Positions 42,455 to 51,087 of a stretch of DNA of 64,000 bases are shown one piece after another. The DNA lies in IMG/VR virus record IMGVR_UViG_3300042544_001590, positions 1 through 64,000 of that record; one strand, 5' to 3'. The translations under genes and the position numbers were made by a program. Source of the DNA: a virus. Position 1 is the first letter of the stretch. Every line of letters begins with the position of its first letter. Below the pieces are notes generated by a model. It had not been told where the DNA came from. It did not search any database and saw only the letters and a program-made list of their open reading frames with translations.

Positions 42455-42697
42455 ATGAAAATTATCCCGACTGATTACAAAATCGAACACGATTTGAACG
42501 AACACACTTATTATATTGTTCGTAGAATGAGCCTTAAATATAATAATAAATGGTTTGTTACCATGTATGACCGAAATGCTTTTTTAGTGGAGAGCGACAT
42601 GGGTTGGTCTTCTTGGACTTGTGATGAACATGGTTATAATACCCCCGAAGAAGCTTTGGAAGCTTGGGAAAGATACATAAAAACTAAGGGATACTAA
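42455..42697 (+). CDS. Hypothetical protein whose C-terminus is encoded by the motif
   Basis: 80 residues, aromatic. The frame passes through the next motif copy in its third reading frame (ATA AAA ACT AAG GGA TAC TAA), giving the ending IKTKGY. Upstream motif GATACT, 6-nt spacer. Confidence 0.65.
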   Translation: MKIIPTDYKIEHDLNEHTYYIVRRMSLKYNNKWFVTMYDRNAFLVESDMGWSSWTCDEHGYNTPEEALEAWERYIKTKGY

Positions 42698-42704
42698 CCA
42701 CGAC

Positions 42705-42953
42705 ATGAAAACATTCACAATTGAACAAGTCCTCGAATATGTCGAAGGGTGGTTGGGTGCTGATGACGACAAGCAAACCCTAAACATGAACCAGATCAAG
42801 GCAATGCTGAACAATGCTCTGGTATGTGTGGACGATCCAAGCGATGGGATCGAAGAGTATGTGGAGCGTAAGGGTATTCCACTGTATAAGGTATTAGGAT
42901 TACCAAAAGATTCATTTAAAGATTTCATCGAAAACAACAAGGATTTGGTATAA
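42705..42953 (+). CDS. Hypothetical protein
   Basis: 82 residues, helical, acidic (TIEQVLEYVEGWLGADDDKQ). The motif (GATACT) has a 9-nt spacer because the previous gene's stop lies in it. Confidence 0.65.
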   Translation: MKTFTIEQVLEYVEGWLGADDDKQTLNMNQIKAMLNNALVCVDDPSDGIEEYVERKGIPLYKVLGLPKDSFKDFIENNKDLV

Positions 42954-42967
42954 AACAATTTAATAAT

Positions 42968-43162
42968 ATGAAAGATGTGGACTTTGATAATGATTTCAAG
43001 CTGGGTAAAGCCAAGCATAAAAATCTTGGGAATGTTGAAATAACTGAAGCATGTTTATTCATGCAAGATTGTAATCCCGATCCTTCGACTCTTTATGTTG
43101 AACATGATGGTGATATTAAAGAAGTATCTTACAATATGATGATTCCCGAATCTAAAAAATAA
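42968..43162 (+). CDS. Small acidic hypothetical protein
   Basis: 64 residues, no motif upstream, operon-internal. Unrecognised. Confidence 0.55.
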   Translation: MKDVDFDNDFKLGKAKHKNLGNVEITEACLFMQDCNPDPSTLYVEHDGDIKEVSYNMMIPESKK

Positions 43163-43164
43163 AT

Positions 43165-43392
43165 ATGAGAACTGAATACACAAACAGTTGGGGAAAACGC
43201 ATCATAATGACTGATTGTGTGGAGTATTGGGAAGACCCTTTCATCTGTGATGATGTTGGGGAGCCGAAGGGTCAATGTGGAAGCTGTGGTCATAAGTGGT
43301 ATGAACATGAATTGGATGCTCTGCCATTGATTGCCAGAACATCCGCATTGGAAATCCAAGATCGGGAATTTTCAATTTTAAGAAATAAATAA
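43165..43392 (+). CDS. Small CxxC-containing protein
   Basis: 75 residues with GQCGSCGHKWYEHELD, a Cys/His knuckle that may bind zinc. Follows the previous gene by 2 bp. Confidence 0.6.
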   Translation: MRTEYTNSWGKRIIMTDCVEYWEDPFICDDVGEPKGQCGSCGHKWYEHELDALPLIARTSALEIQDREFSILRNK

Positions 43393-43393
43393 T

Positions 43394-43660
43394 ATGATTA
43401 ACGCAAACGAAGCACGGGAACTATCAGGCAAGACGATTCAGGAATTGGCCGAGGATTTTGATGAGCCTATCCGCAAAGCTGCCAAGGATGGCAAGCGGAG
43501 CATTTGTCATTACCACGGAACGCTGGAAAACGAAGCGTATTCCAGAACTGAAAAGTGGGATAAATTCGTGGCACACATGGATGATCTTGGGTTTACCGTT
43601 TCCCTTCATTACGAAGAGAGACAATTTGTGGATATGCGTATCAATGTCAAATGGGAGTGA
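43394..43660 (+). CDS. Hypothetical protein
   Basis: 88 residues. NANEARELSGKTIQELAEDF followed by a basic segment is helical and resembles small phage proteins. Last gene before an ncRNA candidate. Confidence 0.65.
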   Translation: MINANEARELSGKTIQELAEDFDEPIRKAAKDGKRSICHYHGTLENEAYSRTEKWDKFVAHMDDLGFTVSLHYEERQFVDMRINVKWE

Positions 43661-43688
43661 CTTTTAAAAACTAACACACAATAGCTTT

Positions 43689-43761
43689 GTTCTCTCAGGG
43701 GGTGATCTCCCCTTTCTCCGAGATTCCGTAGCATGGCAGTATAAATGGAGACGGAGAGGAC
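43689..43761 (+). ncRNA. Small structured RNA driven by the motif
   Basis: The motif copy TTAAAAACTAACACACAAT ends at 43682. Counting the usual 6 nt predicts a start at 43689, exactly where GTTCTCTC begins to pair with GAGAGGAC (43754-43761). Inside are a GGGG-TGATCT-CCCC hairpin and TCTCCG (43715-43720) pairing with CGGAGA (43752-43757). The last helix competes with the closing one, so two folds are possible. No ORF starts at the expected ATG position. Confidence 0.6.
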
Positions 43762-43779
43762 TTTACTTTAAATATTATC

Positions 43780-43974
43780 ATGGGCAGACCACAACAAATT
43801 GAAAAGGAACTTGATTGGGAATTTGCCACACATTGGGGTGAAAAACCTTGGGGAATCAAGAAGAAATCCCATAAGTGGGAGAAGGATCAACAACATCGTC
43901 GGGAGCGTAGGAGAGCGAATGACGATCCTGAATGTGGTGCGGAGTATCGCAAGTATGATGGGTTTATTTGGTGA
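43780..43974 (+). CDS. Small basic hypothetical protein
   Basis: 64 residues, Trp/Lys/Arg-rich (WGIKKKSHKWEKDQQHRRER). No motif directly upstream; it follows the ncRNA, which could act as its 5' leader. Confidence 0.6.
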   Translation: MGRPQQIEKELDWEFATHWGEKPWGIKKKSHKWEKDQQHRRERRRANDDPECGAEYRKYDGFIW

Positions 43975-43998
43975 TAAAAACTAGAGGATACTTGAGCC

Positions 43999-44196
43999 AT
44001 GAACGACGACACTTACGCGCTTCGCATGATTGCGATAGCCAATGCTGAGATTGCGCGGGTCAACCTTCGCGTTGAATCCATGAAAGCTGAAAATACTCAA
44101 CGTATGGGAGATGGATTATCCCTAGCTTATACTGAAAAGGCTTTCATTGATGAGGAAGCGGGACTCAATTACGCAATTTCCCTATTACAATTTTAA
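43999..44196 (+). CDS. Small helical protein
   Basis: 65 residues (YALRMIAIANAEIARVNLRV...), likely coiled coil. Motif variant GATACT, spacer TGAGCC. Confidence 0.6.
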   Translation: MNDDTYALRMIAIANAEIARVNLRVESMKAENTQRMGDGLSLAYTEKAFIDEEAGLNYAISLLQF

Positions 44197-44200
44197 TATT

Positions 44201-44386
44201 ATGGAAGATTTCATAGATAAATTTGAAGAGTGGACAGACGAAGAACTCACCCAAAGGTGGAACTATCTGGAAACCAAACCGCTATCCCATTATGTGTCCC
44301 AAACGATGGATGACATTGAGGCAAGTCTTAGCTATCGGAGGGTGGTAGCTTGGGATGCGGATGGTAAGATCACCCACAGGGATTAA
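44201..44386 (+). CDS. Small acidic hypothetical protein
   Basis: 61 residues (MEDFIDKFEEWTDEELTQRW...), helical. Operon-internal; starts 4 bp after the previous stop. Confidence 0.6.
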   Translation: MEDFIDKFEEWTDEELTQRWNYLETKPLSHYVSQTMDDIEASLSYRRVVAWDADGKITHRD

Positions 44387-44420
44387 AAACTAGATTACAC
44401 TTGCACACACTGACTACAAC

Positions 44421-44966
44421 ATGAAGACATACAACAACGCGAAGGAACTCTGTTCAGACGATTACAACAACAATTTCTGGAGATTTGGTCGTTCCCTTTA
44501 CAAAATCACGGCATGTGGTCCGTGGAGTCGTTTGGTGCTGACCGAAGATCGCAACGTCTATTACGAATCCAAAGGTGCGAATGATCCAACCCTATTGGAC
44601 GATCCTGATATCATTGGCATTGAAATCGGCAGCATCGTGGAAGGCAGTGATGTGGAGATCGGGCCGGAATTTCTCAAGTTCCCATTCACCGATAAGGAAC
44701 TGTGGGACACGGTGGAGCAAATCAACGAGGAAGCATCCTTCTATTGGAAACGTGACAATGAGGATGATTTCTTAATTGAAATTGATGGCAATGAATACTA
44801 TGTGACTAGCGGATGGGGAATTGAATTTCCTGAAAACATTCCCGACACTGTGAAGACATTCTTTGAGAATTTCCAAGACGATATCATGGAGATTGAGGAT
44901 GGGGATAGCATTGAGATTCAGGATTACAAGGTGACGAAGCTGGACAAAAGTGATTTCATTTTTTAA
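44421..44966 (+). CDS. Acidic hypothetical protein
   Basis: 181 residues, strongly acidic. Motif (TACACT) is followed by a ~25-nt A/C-rich leader instead of the usual 6 nt. Family unrecognised. Confidence 0.65.
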   Translation: MKTYNNAKELCSDDYNNNFWRFGRSLYKITACGPWSRLVLTEDRNVYYESKGANDPTLLDDPDIIGIEIGSIVEGSDVEIGPEFLKFPFTDKELWDTVEQINEEASFYWKRDNEDDFLIEIDGNEYYVTSGWGIEFPENIPDTVKTFFENFQDDIMEIEDGDSIEIQDYKVTKLDKSDFIF

Positions 44967-44987
44967 AAACTAAAATACACTCCTACC

Positions 44988-45428
44988 ATGACCTACACTG
45001 AACGCAAAAACGAATTGGAGCATCGCAACATTGAAAAGCTTTGCTTGAAATATCTCGGTTCTCCCTTGGTGATCGATCCTGATTACGAATTGGAAGCTGA
45101 ACCGCGAGCATACAAGACGGAAGATGATATGTTCTTCTTCGTCCCTCTGCTGGATTCTCCTGTGATGGCTAGGACTTTGTTGGGGGAACACCCGATTCCC
45201 GGACGCTACCACTACGCAATTGAAACCATTCAAGGGGATGGGGGATCGTATTGGGAACCACCTGACTATGATCAGGTGGAGATCGGGCGGGAGGATAGTC
45301 TGGAAAAAGCCATCGCGTTTGCCGCCCATTATCTTCTGGATATCAATCTGAATGGAGAAGGGGAAGGATCGTATTACAGCATGGAATCCACACTTGAAAA
45401 GGAATTCCCCTCGCATTGGAACGAATAA
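44988..45428 (+). CDS. Acidic hypothetical protein
   Basis: 146 residues. Motif variant AAAAACTAAAATACACT, spacer CCTACC. Unrecognised. Stop is the next motif's TAA. Confidence 0.65.
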   Translation: MTYTERKNELEHRNIEKLCLKYLGSPLVIDPDYELEAEPRAYKTEDDMFFFVPLLDSPVMARTLLGEHPIPGRYHYAIETIQGDGGSYWEPPDYDQVEIGREDSLEKAIAFAAHYLLDINLNGEGEGSYYSMESTLEKEFPSHWNE

Positions 45429-45449
45429 AAACTAGATCATAATAACACC

Positions 45450-45656
45450 ATGGAAGAGAAAATCTACAAGCTAATTAAACATTACATCTTCAATCCTCAT
45501 GTCACCGCCGCAAGCGTTTCATTGGATTTGCTGAATCTGGTGGAATGCCAGAATGTTGAACTTATCCGTTCAATCATCCACGGGGTGGAAGGTTACGACA
45601 GTTACGACAAAGCGTTGAAGGAACTTGATCGTATGATTGAATGCTATAAAAAATAG
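45450..45656 (+). CDS. Small helical hypothetical protein
   Basis: 68 residues, all-helical look (EEKIYKLIKHYIFNPHVTAA). Motif variant with CATAAT and 6-nt spacer. Ends CYKK at a TAG within a degenerate motif copy. Confidence 0.65.
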   Translation: MEEKIYKLIKHYIFNPHVTAASVSLDLLNLVECQNVELIRSIIHGVEGYDSYDKALKELDRMIECYKK

Positions 45657-45672
45657 GATACACTCACACCAC

Positions 45673-45873
45673 ATGGAAAATCAATACGAAAATAACTCAT
45701 CAGTAATATTAAAAGGCTTAACCCGTAAAGTGGATGATAATACCTATGAAGCGTTTGGTAAAAATGTCGCATCAATAACCACAAATCATGTTATGGTAAC
45801 TTTTAATTTACATAAAGTTCGACGGGAAAAGCTTTGTCATTTTAGGGGCAGTGCGATCTTAGATTCTTTTTAA
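45673..45873 (+). CDS. Small hypothetical protein
   Basis: 66 residues, basic C-terminal half. The motif is degenerate (ATAAAAAATAGGATACACT) with an 8-nt spacer. Confidence 0.6.
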   Translation: MENQYENNSSVILKGLTRKVDDNTYEAFGKNVASITTNHVMVTFNLHKVRREKLCHFRGSAILDSF

Positions 45874-45894
45874 AAACTAGAACACAATAACACC

Positions 45895-46167
45895 ATGGCT
45901 AAACAATACTACATGTTCATTCCGCTGGATATCGACAAGAATAAGAAAACCCGATTCGTTGTTGAGACGGATGGAATTCCAACTGGTAATCTATTCTCTG
46001 GTAGGGTGGTTGCAAGGAACAAGAAAGCTTACTGGTATCTGGGAGACACTTCGGATCAATGGGCGAATCCCATTGCTGATATGAAGAACGGTAGCAAGCC
46101 ATCATTCCTTCCCATCAATTGGGATGAAGTGGATGAGAAATTTGACGAGCATTGCATTGAAGGGTAA
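45895..46167 (+). CDS. Hypothetical protein
   Basis: 90 residues, beta-rich (QYYMFIPLDIDKNKKTRFVV...). Motif CACAAT, spacer AACACC. Confidence 0.65.
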   Translation: MAKQYYMFIPLDIDKNKKTRFVVETDGIPTGNLFSGRVVARNKKAYWYLGDTSDQWANPIADMKNGSKPSFLPINWDEVDEKFDEHCIEG

Positions 46168-46239
46168 AAACGAATTGACTTTTTTAAAAACTAGACTACA
46201 CTTTGGTCGTAACGAAAAACAACAACACACACTACTACA

Positions 46240-47274
46240 ATGGCACACGAAATTGAAATTGGAACTGATCGGGTAATCACCTATGGCGCACGGGCATGGC
46301 ACTTGCTTGATGAAAATCACCAGACTCCTCTTACCAAAGAGATTCTGAATCCCCTGTTCATTCCCTATCTGGAAGGACAAGCTAACGTCAACATTGATGG
46401 TGTTGAAGTCCCGCTTGAAGGATGGAAAACCATTGTTGCGGATATCCGTAACATCGAGGACATTGAGGGGGATTTCCGTCCTGTTCATGTCGCATCCGAC
46501 AAGTATGAAATCCTTCAAAATGAATTGCTTTTTGATGCTCTTCAGGATGCTCTGGATAGTATCAATTACAAGATCGTATCGGCGGGAACTCTCTCTGGTC
46601 TGAAGAACTTCTTCGTATCCGTCGAATTTGATGGAGAGTCGAATATCAATCTTCCTGATGGAAGTGAGTGTAAGGCATTCTTCTCTCTCTTCACTTCCCA
46701 TGATGGCACGAAGAACGCGAACTATTATGATACAACGCATAGGACTGTGTGTGCAAACACGCTTCGCTCTTCCTTTGAAGCAAAGGGTAATCAGGGATTC
46801 CGTATCTCTCATACCAAGAACGCATCCATCCGTATCAGCAACATGGCGGAAATTGTTAATAACACTCTGCTTGGTCGTCGCCAATTTGAAGAGAAGATGG
46901 CGGAACTTTACAGCGTTGAATGTGATCTTTCCAAGGCGGAACGCTTCGTTGCGGGATACCTTGCTGACAAGACCAAAACCGAAGAGAAGCTTTCCACACG
47001 TTCTCTGAATCAGATGGCGGAAATCGTCTCTCTGGCATGGAACGGTAGCGGTAATCGTGGTGGGAACATGTTCTACCTTGCCCAAGGTGCAACGGAATTC
47101 TGGACTAGGGGTAATGGCACGGGCGGATCAAACAAAGACCTTGGACGTAAGGCATACTCCGCTGAATTCGGGCTGGGTATGGAGAACAAGAGAAACTTCG
47201 TATCCGCTCTTGTCAATCCTGTGGAGCGTGAGAAGCTTATCAAGCGGGGTGATCTGGTTCTTACTGCTGGATGA
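46240..47274 (+). CDS. DUF932 (phage/plasmid-like TIGR03299) family protein
   Basis: 344 residues. The N-terminal GTDRVITYGARAWHLLDE, the central VEFDGESNINLPDGSECKAF, NYYDTTHRTVCANTLRSSF and the C-terminal NGSGNRGGNMFYLAQGATEF fit the DUF932 family found on phages and plasmids, function unknown. The motif (TACACT) lies ~37 nt upstream of the ATG. The leader is A/C-rich (AACAACACACACTAC), without Shine-Dalgarno. Confidence 0.75.
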   Translation: MAHEIEIGTDRVITYGARAWHLLDENHQTPLTKEILNPLFIPYLEGQANVNIDGVEVPLEGWKTIVADIRNIEDIEGDFRPVHVASDKYEILQNELLFDALQDALDSINYKIVSAGTLSGLKNFFVSVEFDGESNINLPDGSECKAFFSLFTSHDGTKNANYYDTTHRTVCANTLRSSFEAKGNQGFRISHTKNASIRISNMAEIVNNTLLGRRQFEEKMAELYSVECDLSKAERFVAGYLADKTKTEEKLSTRSLNQMAEIVSLAWNGSGNRGGNMFYLAQGATEFWTRGNGTGGSNKDLGRKAYSAEFGLGMENKRNFVSALVNPVEREKLIKRGDLVLTAG

Positions 47275-47284
47275 TATCAAACAG

Positions 47285-47345
47285 CTTCCGATTAATCCCG
47301 CTCGGACGGGAAAAATGCTGAGACGGAAGGAACGGGAATAGCATT
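47285..47345 (+). ncRNA. Candidate pseudoknotted RNA element after the DUF932 gene
   Basis: CTTCCG (47285-47290) pairs with CGGAAG (47324-47329). A CCCG/CGGG hairpin lies inside. AATGCT (47314-47319), within that loop, pairs with AGCATT (47340-47345) outside it, forming an H-type pseudoknot. It may be a 3' stability or termination element. No ORF is present. Confidence 0.4.
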
Positions 47346-47384
47346 ACGCCCGACCACTTTTAAAAACTAGATTAAGATTTGGAT

Positions 47385-47618
47385 ATGAAAAATATCTCTA
47401 AAAAGATACTAGCAGTGATTGAAATTGCGGAGCAAAATAATTATAGAGTATCTCATTGTCACGATTGTATTTTCATTACCAAAGGTAAGACGAATCGTTC
47501 AAGGGGAATTCAGGTTTGGGAGGATATGACAGCTACTAGATGTGATGTTGATCTATCATACACAAATAAACTGAAAACAAAAAAAGACATGTTGAAAGCT
47601 TTGGGTTTAGAGGAATAA
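47385..47618 (+). CDS. Hypothetical protein
   Basis: 77 residues. Helix-strand pattern with HCHDCIF. Motif variant TAAGAT, spacer TTGGAT. Stop is the next motif's TAA. Confidence 0.65.
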   Translation: MKNISKKILAVIEIAEQNNYRVSHCHDCIFITKGKTNRSRGIQVWEDMTATRCDVDLSYTNKLKTKKDMLKALGLEE

Positions 47619-47639
47619 AAACTAGATTAAGATTTGGAC

Positions 47640-47816
47640 ATGAAGACACAACAACAAATGTTCTACCAATCCCAAAGGAAAATCGCTGAACGATACCATG
47701 CCATTGATTGGATCGCAAAGCAGGACAACAAGCCAACACTGGAAGAGTTGGAAATCCTACGGAAAAAGAATCCAGCATGGAACTCGTATCCTGAAGCATT
47801 CGCCCTTAAAAACTAA
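47640..47816 (+). CDS. Small hypothetical protein
   Basis: 58 residues, helical, Gln-rich N-terminus (KTQQQMFYQSQRKIAERYHA). Motif TAAGAT, spacer TTGGAC. Ends LKN plus the next motif's TAA-type context. Confidence 0.65.
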   Translation: MKTQQQMFYQSQRKIAERYHAIDWIAKQDNKPTLEELEILRKKNPAWNSYPEAFALKN

Positions 47817-47830
47817 ACCATAATAACGCC

Positions 47831-48394
47831 ATGACGACAATCACCACACAAATCTACTCCTACAAGGAACTCTCTCCCGAAGCGCAAGCAAGGGTGATTG
47901 CGAACAAGATCAAGCAAGCGGAGAACGATGAATGTCTTCTGGAATGGACTTCCCAAGAGATGCTGGATTCCCTGAAAGCAATCTGCGAAGCTTGTAACCT
48001 GCGATTGGTTGACTATTCCTTTGGAACTTATTGTCAGAATTGGAAGGTGAATGTCAATAACTGCGTGGTGAATGATCTGGAAGGCAATCTCGCGTTGGCA
48101 TGGTTTCTACGGGTTCTGATTGACAATGGCTATGCGCGTCCCAAACACTTCAAAGACATGCAATTTCCCGGTGTCTGTGGGTTCACGGGCGTATGCTTTG
48201 ATGATGATATTGTGGAATGCGTGTGGAAGGAACTGCTTGGAGGTAAGACTGTTCGCAAGGCATTTGATCAAGTTGCCAAGATGTTCTGTGATACTCTGGA
48301 GAACGAATACGCATATCTCACAAGCGCGGAAGCGATTCTGGATTATCTGGATCAATCGGAAGAGATTCACACCGAAGACGGGGAGGAATTTTAA
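47831..48394 (+). CDS. Hypothetical protein
   Basis: 187 residues. TQIYSYKELSPEAQARVIAN followed by a Cys-containing helical region matches a phage family I have seen but whose function I cannot name. Motif variant CATAAT, spacer AACGCC. Confidence 0.65.
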   Translation: MTTITTQIYSYKELSPEAQARVIANKIKQAENDECLLEWTSQEMLDSLKAICEACNLRLVDYSFGTYCQNWKVNVNNCVVNDLEGNLALAWFLRVLIDNGYARPKHFKDMQFPGVCGFTGVCFDDDIVECVWKELLGGKTVRKAFDQVAKMFCDTLENEYAYLTSAEAILDYLDQSEEIHTEDGEEF

Positions 48395-48397
48395 TAT

Positions 48398-48508
48398 ATG
48401 ATAACTGGAATTATTTTCGTTACAATGGTTTGGCTGATGATATCAGGGAATTTTCTATGGGGACTTGCTTTGCTGATAGCATATCTGTGGATACCGAATC
48501 TTGATTAA
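48398..48508 (+). CDS. Very small membrane protein
   Basis: 36 residues, almost entirely one hydrophobic helix (ITGIIFVTMVWLMISGNFLW...). It starts 3 bp after the previous stop and ends at the motif's TAA. Too short to classify; may be a membrane regulator. Confidence 0.5.
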   Translation: MITGIIFVTMVWLMISGNFLWGLALLIAYLWIPNLD

Positions 48509-48529
48509 AAACTAGAGGATACTTACGAC

Positions 48530-48754
48530 ATGGCAAATACAATGGTAAATAAATTGAATCGGCTTTTAATCAAGGCTGAGACTGAGCTAAAGGAAGCTAA
48601 TGATATGATTCCTGAAGGCTATCAAATGGCAGCAAACACCTTACCAAAAAGAATCAAGTTGATGGTGGAAGGACTTCATACGTTCGCAGAAGATAGAAGA
48701 GAACTCCAAGAGGAAGTCTGGAGACTTGAAAGGGAGCTTGCTGATAAAAACTAG
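48530..48754 (+). CDS. Small coiled-coil protein
   Basis: 74 residues, heptad-rich ends (LNRLLIKAETELKEANDMIP and REELQEEVWRLERELADKN-like tail). Motif GATACT, spacer TACGAC. Ends KN with the motif TAG. Confidence 0.65.
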   Translation: MANTMVNKLNRLLIKAETELKEANDMIPEGYQMAANTLPKRIKLMVEGLHTFAEDRRELQEEVWRLERELADKN

Positions 48755-48768
48755 AACACACTCACGAC

Positions 48769-49047
48769 ATGAACAAAGAAATTGCAGAGATGCTTATTGA
48801 TTACGGGAACGACCTATCCCTTCACGAAAATTACAGCGGACGGGGAATGTATGGGAAAACCACAACCGCCATCACTGGTGATAGCATGAACGATCTTATG
48901 GCAGCAATCGGAGAACTTTTCTTTGAAATGGTTCTGGATGCCAAGGATATGGGAGAGGATTATGATACGACTGGCGCAAAGGATTTGAAAGACGTTCTTT
49001 TAAATCTCCAACAAGACAGCCTTGGAAGAGGATACATTTTTTACTGA
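48769..49047 (+). CDS. Hypothetical protein
   Basis: 92 residues, acidic, helical. Motif variant CACACT, spacer CACGAC. Unrecognised. Confidence 0.65.
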   Translation: MNKEIAEMLIDYGNDLSLHENYSGRGMYGKTTTAITGDSMNDLMAAIGELFFEMVLDAKDMGEDYDTTGAKDLKDVLLNLQQDSLGRGYIFY

Positions 49048-49071
49048 TAAAAACTAGACTACACTACACAC

Positions 49072-49644
49072 ATGAACAACACTACAAACATTCAGTCATT
49101 GACTGCTAACGAAATCCTTTCCAACTTTTTCAAAGGAAAGGGTCAATTCATGCGAGCGGCATGGAAGAGTAACCCAAAACCAGCGGCAGTACACAAGGAT
49201 GTTGTTCTGGAAAAGCGGACAACCACGATTGTTCGATCCGGTCTGGAATTCCAAAACCTTTCCAGTGTCAAGGTTGGGATTGAAGAGGGAACGCGGGGGG
49301 AAGTGCAAGAGCTTCCTTGGGGTTCGTGGGTTTTTTATCCATACCTTATCAAGCACAATGAGTCATACTATTGCAGATTGTATCCAACCGATTCGATTCC
49401 AACCGTGCGATATTTTGTCAATGGTGACGAGACTCCAAAAGATGTCTTCGCCACATATCTCACCCCATCGGAAGCTAAGAAATTGACAGGAGAAAAGGAA
49501 AAGCCTGAATGCTTCACGATCAAGATGGAAAACGTTCTTTCCACGGAAGAAGTGGTTAGTGGCGGAATTGAAGAAGGACAAAATGTTTCAATGTTTGCCA
49601 GTGGTGAAAATGTTGGCAAGAGCTTGATCTTTGATAAAAACTAA
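49072..49644 (+). CDS. Hypothetical protein
   Basis: 190 residues. An N-terminal helix (TANEILSNFFKGKGQFMRAA), then a beta-rich domain. Motif (TACACT) with an 8-nt spacer. Ends DKN at the next motif. Confidence 0.65.
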   Translation: MNNTTNIQSLTANEILSNFFKGKGQFMRAAWKSNPKPAAVHKDVVLEKRTTTIVRSGLEFQNLSSVKVGIEEGTRGEVQELPWGSWVFYPYLIKHNESYYCRLYPTDSIPTVRYFVNGDETPKDVFATYLTPSEAKKLTGEKEKPECFTIKMENVLSTEEVVSGGIEEGQNVSMFASGENVGKSLIFDKN

Positions 49645-49681
49645 TATAGACTCTCAATAACAACAAAAACAAAAAACAAAC

Positions 49682-49909
49682 ATGACAAACAAACTAAATT
49701 GTTGCGCCCATAACATCACTCGCCCAAATAAGCCCCGTGGTTGGGATTACAAGGGTGTAACAGCTACTTTAGATGCAAATCGCAAGGGCATTGCGCTTCT
49801 TCGCAAGCGTCAATTCTCTTGGACGCAAATCCACCAGTGCCTTCAACGGGTTGGTATTGATGTGGATTACAACAACCTGTATCAATGGCAACTGCGTAGG
49901 TTCCGTTGA
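49682..49909 (+). CDS. Small HTH-like basic protein
   Basis: 75 residues. LLRKRQFSWTQIHQCLQRVG followed by IDVDYNNLYQWQLRRF has the look of a helix-turn-helix DNA-binding domain. A motif variant (TAGACT) lies ~35 nt upstream and the leader is extremely A/C-rich and unstructured. Probable regulator. Confidence 0.55.
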   Translation: MTNKLNCCAHNITRPNKPRGWDYKGVTATLDANRKGIALLRKRQFSWTQIHQCLQRVGIDVDYNNLYQWQLRRFR

Positions 49910-49926
49910 TTGACGCATTAAGCATA

Positions 49927-49966
49927 GCGGAAGCTCCCGCCCGATCCTGATAAACGGTAATCAGGA
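49927..49966 (+). other. Two short hairpins between genes
   Basis: GCGG-AAGCTC-CCGC (49927-49940) and TCCTGAT/ATCAGGA (49945-49951 with 49960-49966). They could be a terminator or leader structure for the next gene, which has no motif. No T-run follows the second stem beyond ACTTTAATAAT. Confidence 0.4.
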
Positions 49967-49978
49967 AACTTTAATAAT

Positions 49979-50167
49979 ATGAAAGATTACGAATTATATA
50001 CAGTGGAATGGGAATACGAAGATTCGCTTCCCAAATACTTATCTGATCTGGACTATGATCTGATGTGGCGCAGGAGTGAAATTCGGGACGGCGTTCGCAT
50101 GTTCCCCTATATCACGATCTATTCCAATGAGGATGGATCAAGCAAAAGGATTTACCTTTGCGCTTAA
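49979..50167 (+). CDS. Small hypothetical protein
   Basis: 62 residues, acidic/aromatic. No motif upstream; follows the hairpin pair. Stop at the next motif's TAA. Confidence 0.6.
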   Translation: MKDYELYTVEWEYEDSLPKYLSDLDYDLMWRRSEIRDGVRMFPYITIYSNEDGSSKRIYLCA

Positions 50168-50188
50168 AAACTAGCCGATACTCCTACC

Positions 50189-50674
50189 ATGACCGATACC
50201 AAACAACGAATCCACAAGACAATCCAACACTTCGCGGAAGTTGCCCGAATCAAGGGTTACGAATTCCCCAAATGTGTGATTGATTACTCTCTCAAGGGTG
50301 CTACCGCTGGACAGGCTTTCCGTAGAAGTCACAAGATGCGATTCAATCTCGCTCTTGCTGAAAGGCACATGGACGAATTCTTGTCCAGCACGGTTCCCCA
50401 TGAAATGGCACACATCCTTCAGTTCAAGCATTATCCCCATTCCAAGCCACATGGGAGGGAATGGGATCACTTTTGCCGTGTGCTTACGGGAGAAACCATG
50501 CCACGATGCCATAGCTACGATGTTACAGGCATTGAGAGGACACGCAAGGTCAAGAAATATCTTTTCGCTTGTGGATGCCGTCAACATACTGTATCCAAAA
50601 CGATTGTGAATCGGATCATGGAGGGAAAAACATACACTTGCACATGCTGTAAAGGTAAGATCAAAGCAGTATAA
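50189..50674 (+). CDS. SprT-like zinc metalloprotease
   Basis: 161 residues. HEMAHILQ near residues 71-78 is the HExxH zinc site, a further His (PHSKPHGREWDHFC) gives the third ligand, and a C-terminal zinc ribbon (FACGCRQH ... YTCTCCKGK) completes the SprT/Spartan architecture. These proteases act on DNA-bound proteins or serve as DNA-associated factors. Motif GATACT, spacer CCTACC. Confidence 0.8.
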   Translation: MTDTKQRIHKTIQHFAEVARIKGYEFPKCVIDYSLKGATAGQAFRRSHKMRFNLALAERHMDEFLSSTVPHEMAHILQFKHYPHSKPHGREWDHFCRVLTGETMPRCHSYDVTGIERTRKVKKYLFACGCRQHTVSKTIVNRIMEGKTYTCTCCKGKIKAV

Positions 50675-50695
50675 AAACTAGAACATACTCACAAC

Positions 50696-50887
50696 ATGAA
50701 GATCGTCAAACACACTCTGGAACATCTGCACAAGGGAACGGACATGCTTGACCTTCCCGAATATTTTCGGGGAACGGAAAAGCAATGCAAGGGAATGATG
50801 TTGCGCTTTGAATGGTGTAAGGATCAAAGCCTGTTCGGGGGATACTGGCGGGATGAGGATGGGGAATGCTACTATCTATTACCATGA
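50696..50887 (+). CDS. Small hypothetical protein
   Basis: 63 residues. Motif variant CATACT, spacer CACAAC. Overlaps the next ATG (ATGA). Confidence 0.6.
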   Translation: MKIVKHTLEHLHKGTDMLDLPEYFRGTEKQCKGMMLRFEWCKDQSLFGGYWRDEDGECYYLLP

Positions 50888-51087
50888 AATTTAGAAAAGA
50901 ATCAACCAAAACAATCTCTTTGGAATCGTATGTCACTTTACGTGCTGAATGGTTGCCAATGCTACGGGATACCATTTGGATGGAATATAACGCAAGGGGA
51001 CATCGTGTGGTTGATGGTCACATGGAGTGGCAATACTTCCATGATGAGATCGAAGCAAAGAAGTGGAGTGAAGCAATTCATTCTTAA
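50884..51087 (+). CDS. Small basic hypothetical protein
   Basis: 67 residues (MKFRKESTKTISLESYVTLR...). Operon-internal. An earlier in-frame start would lie inside the previous gene. Confidence 0.6.
   Translation: MKFRKESTKTISLESYVTLRAEWLPMLRDTIWMEYNARGHRVVDGHMEWQYFHDEIEAKKWSEAIHS

Noticed and set aside
46102-47085. Minus-strand 327-codon frame opposite the DUF932 gene
   Set aside because: The plus-strand protein has recognisable family blocks and the motif; the antisense frame is a mirror artefact.
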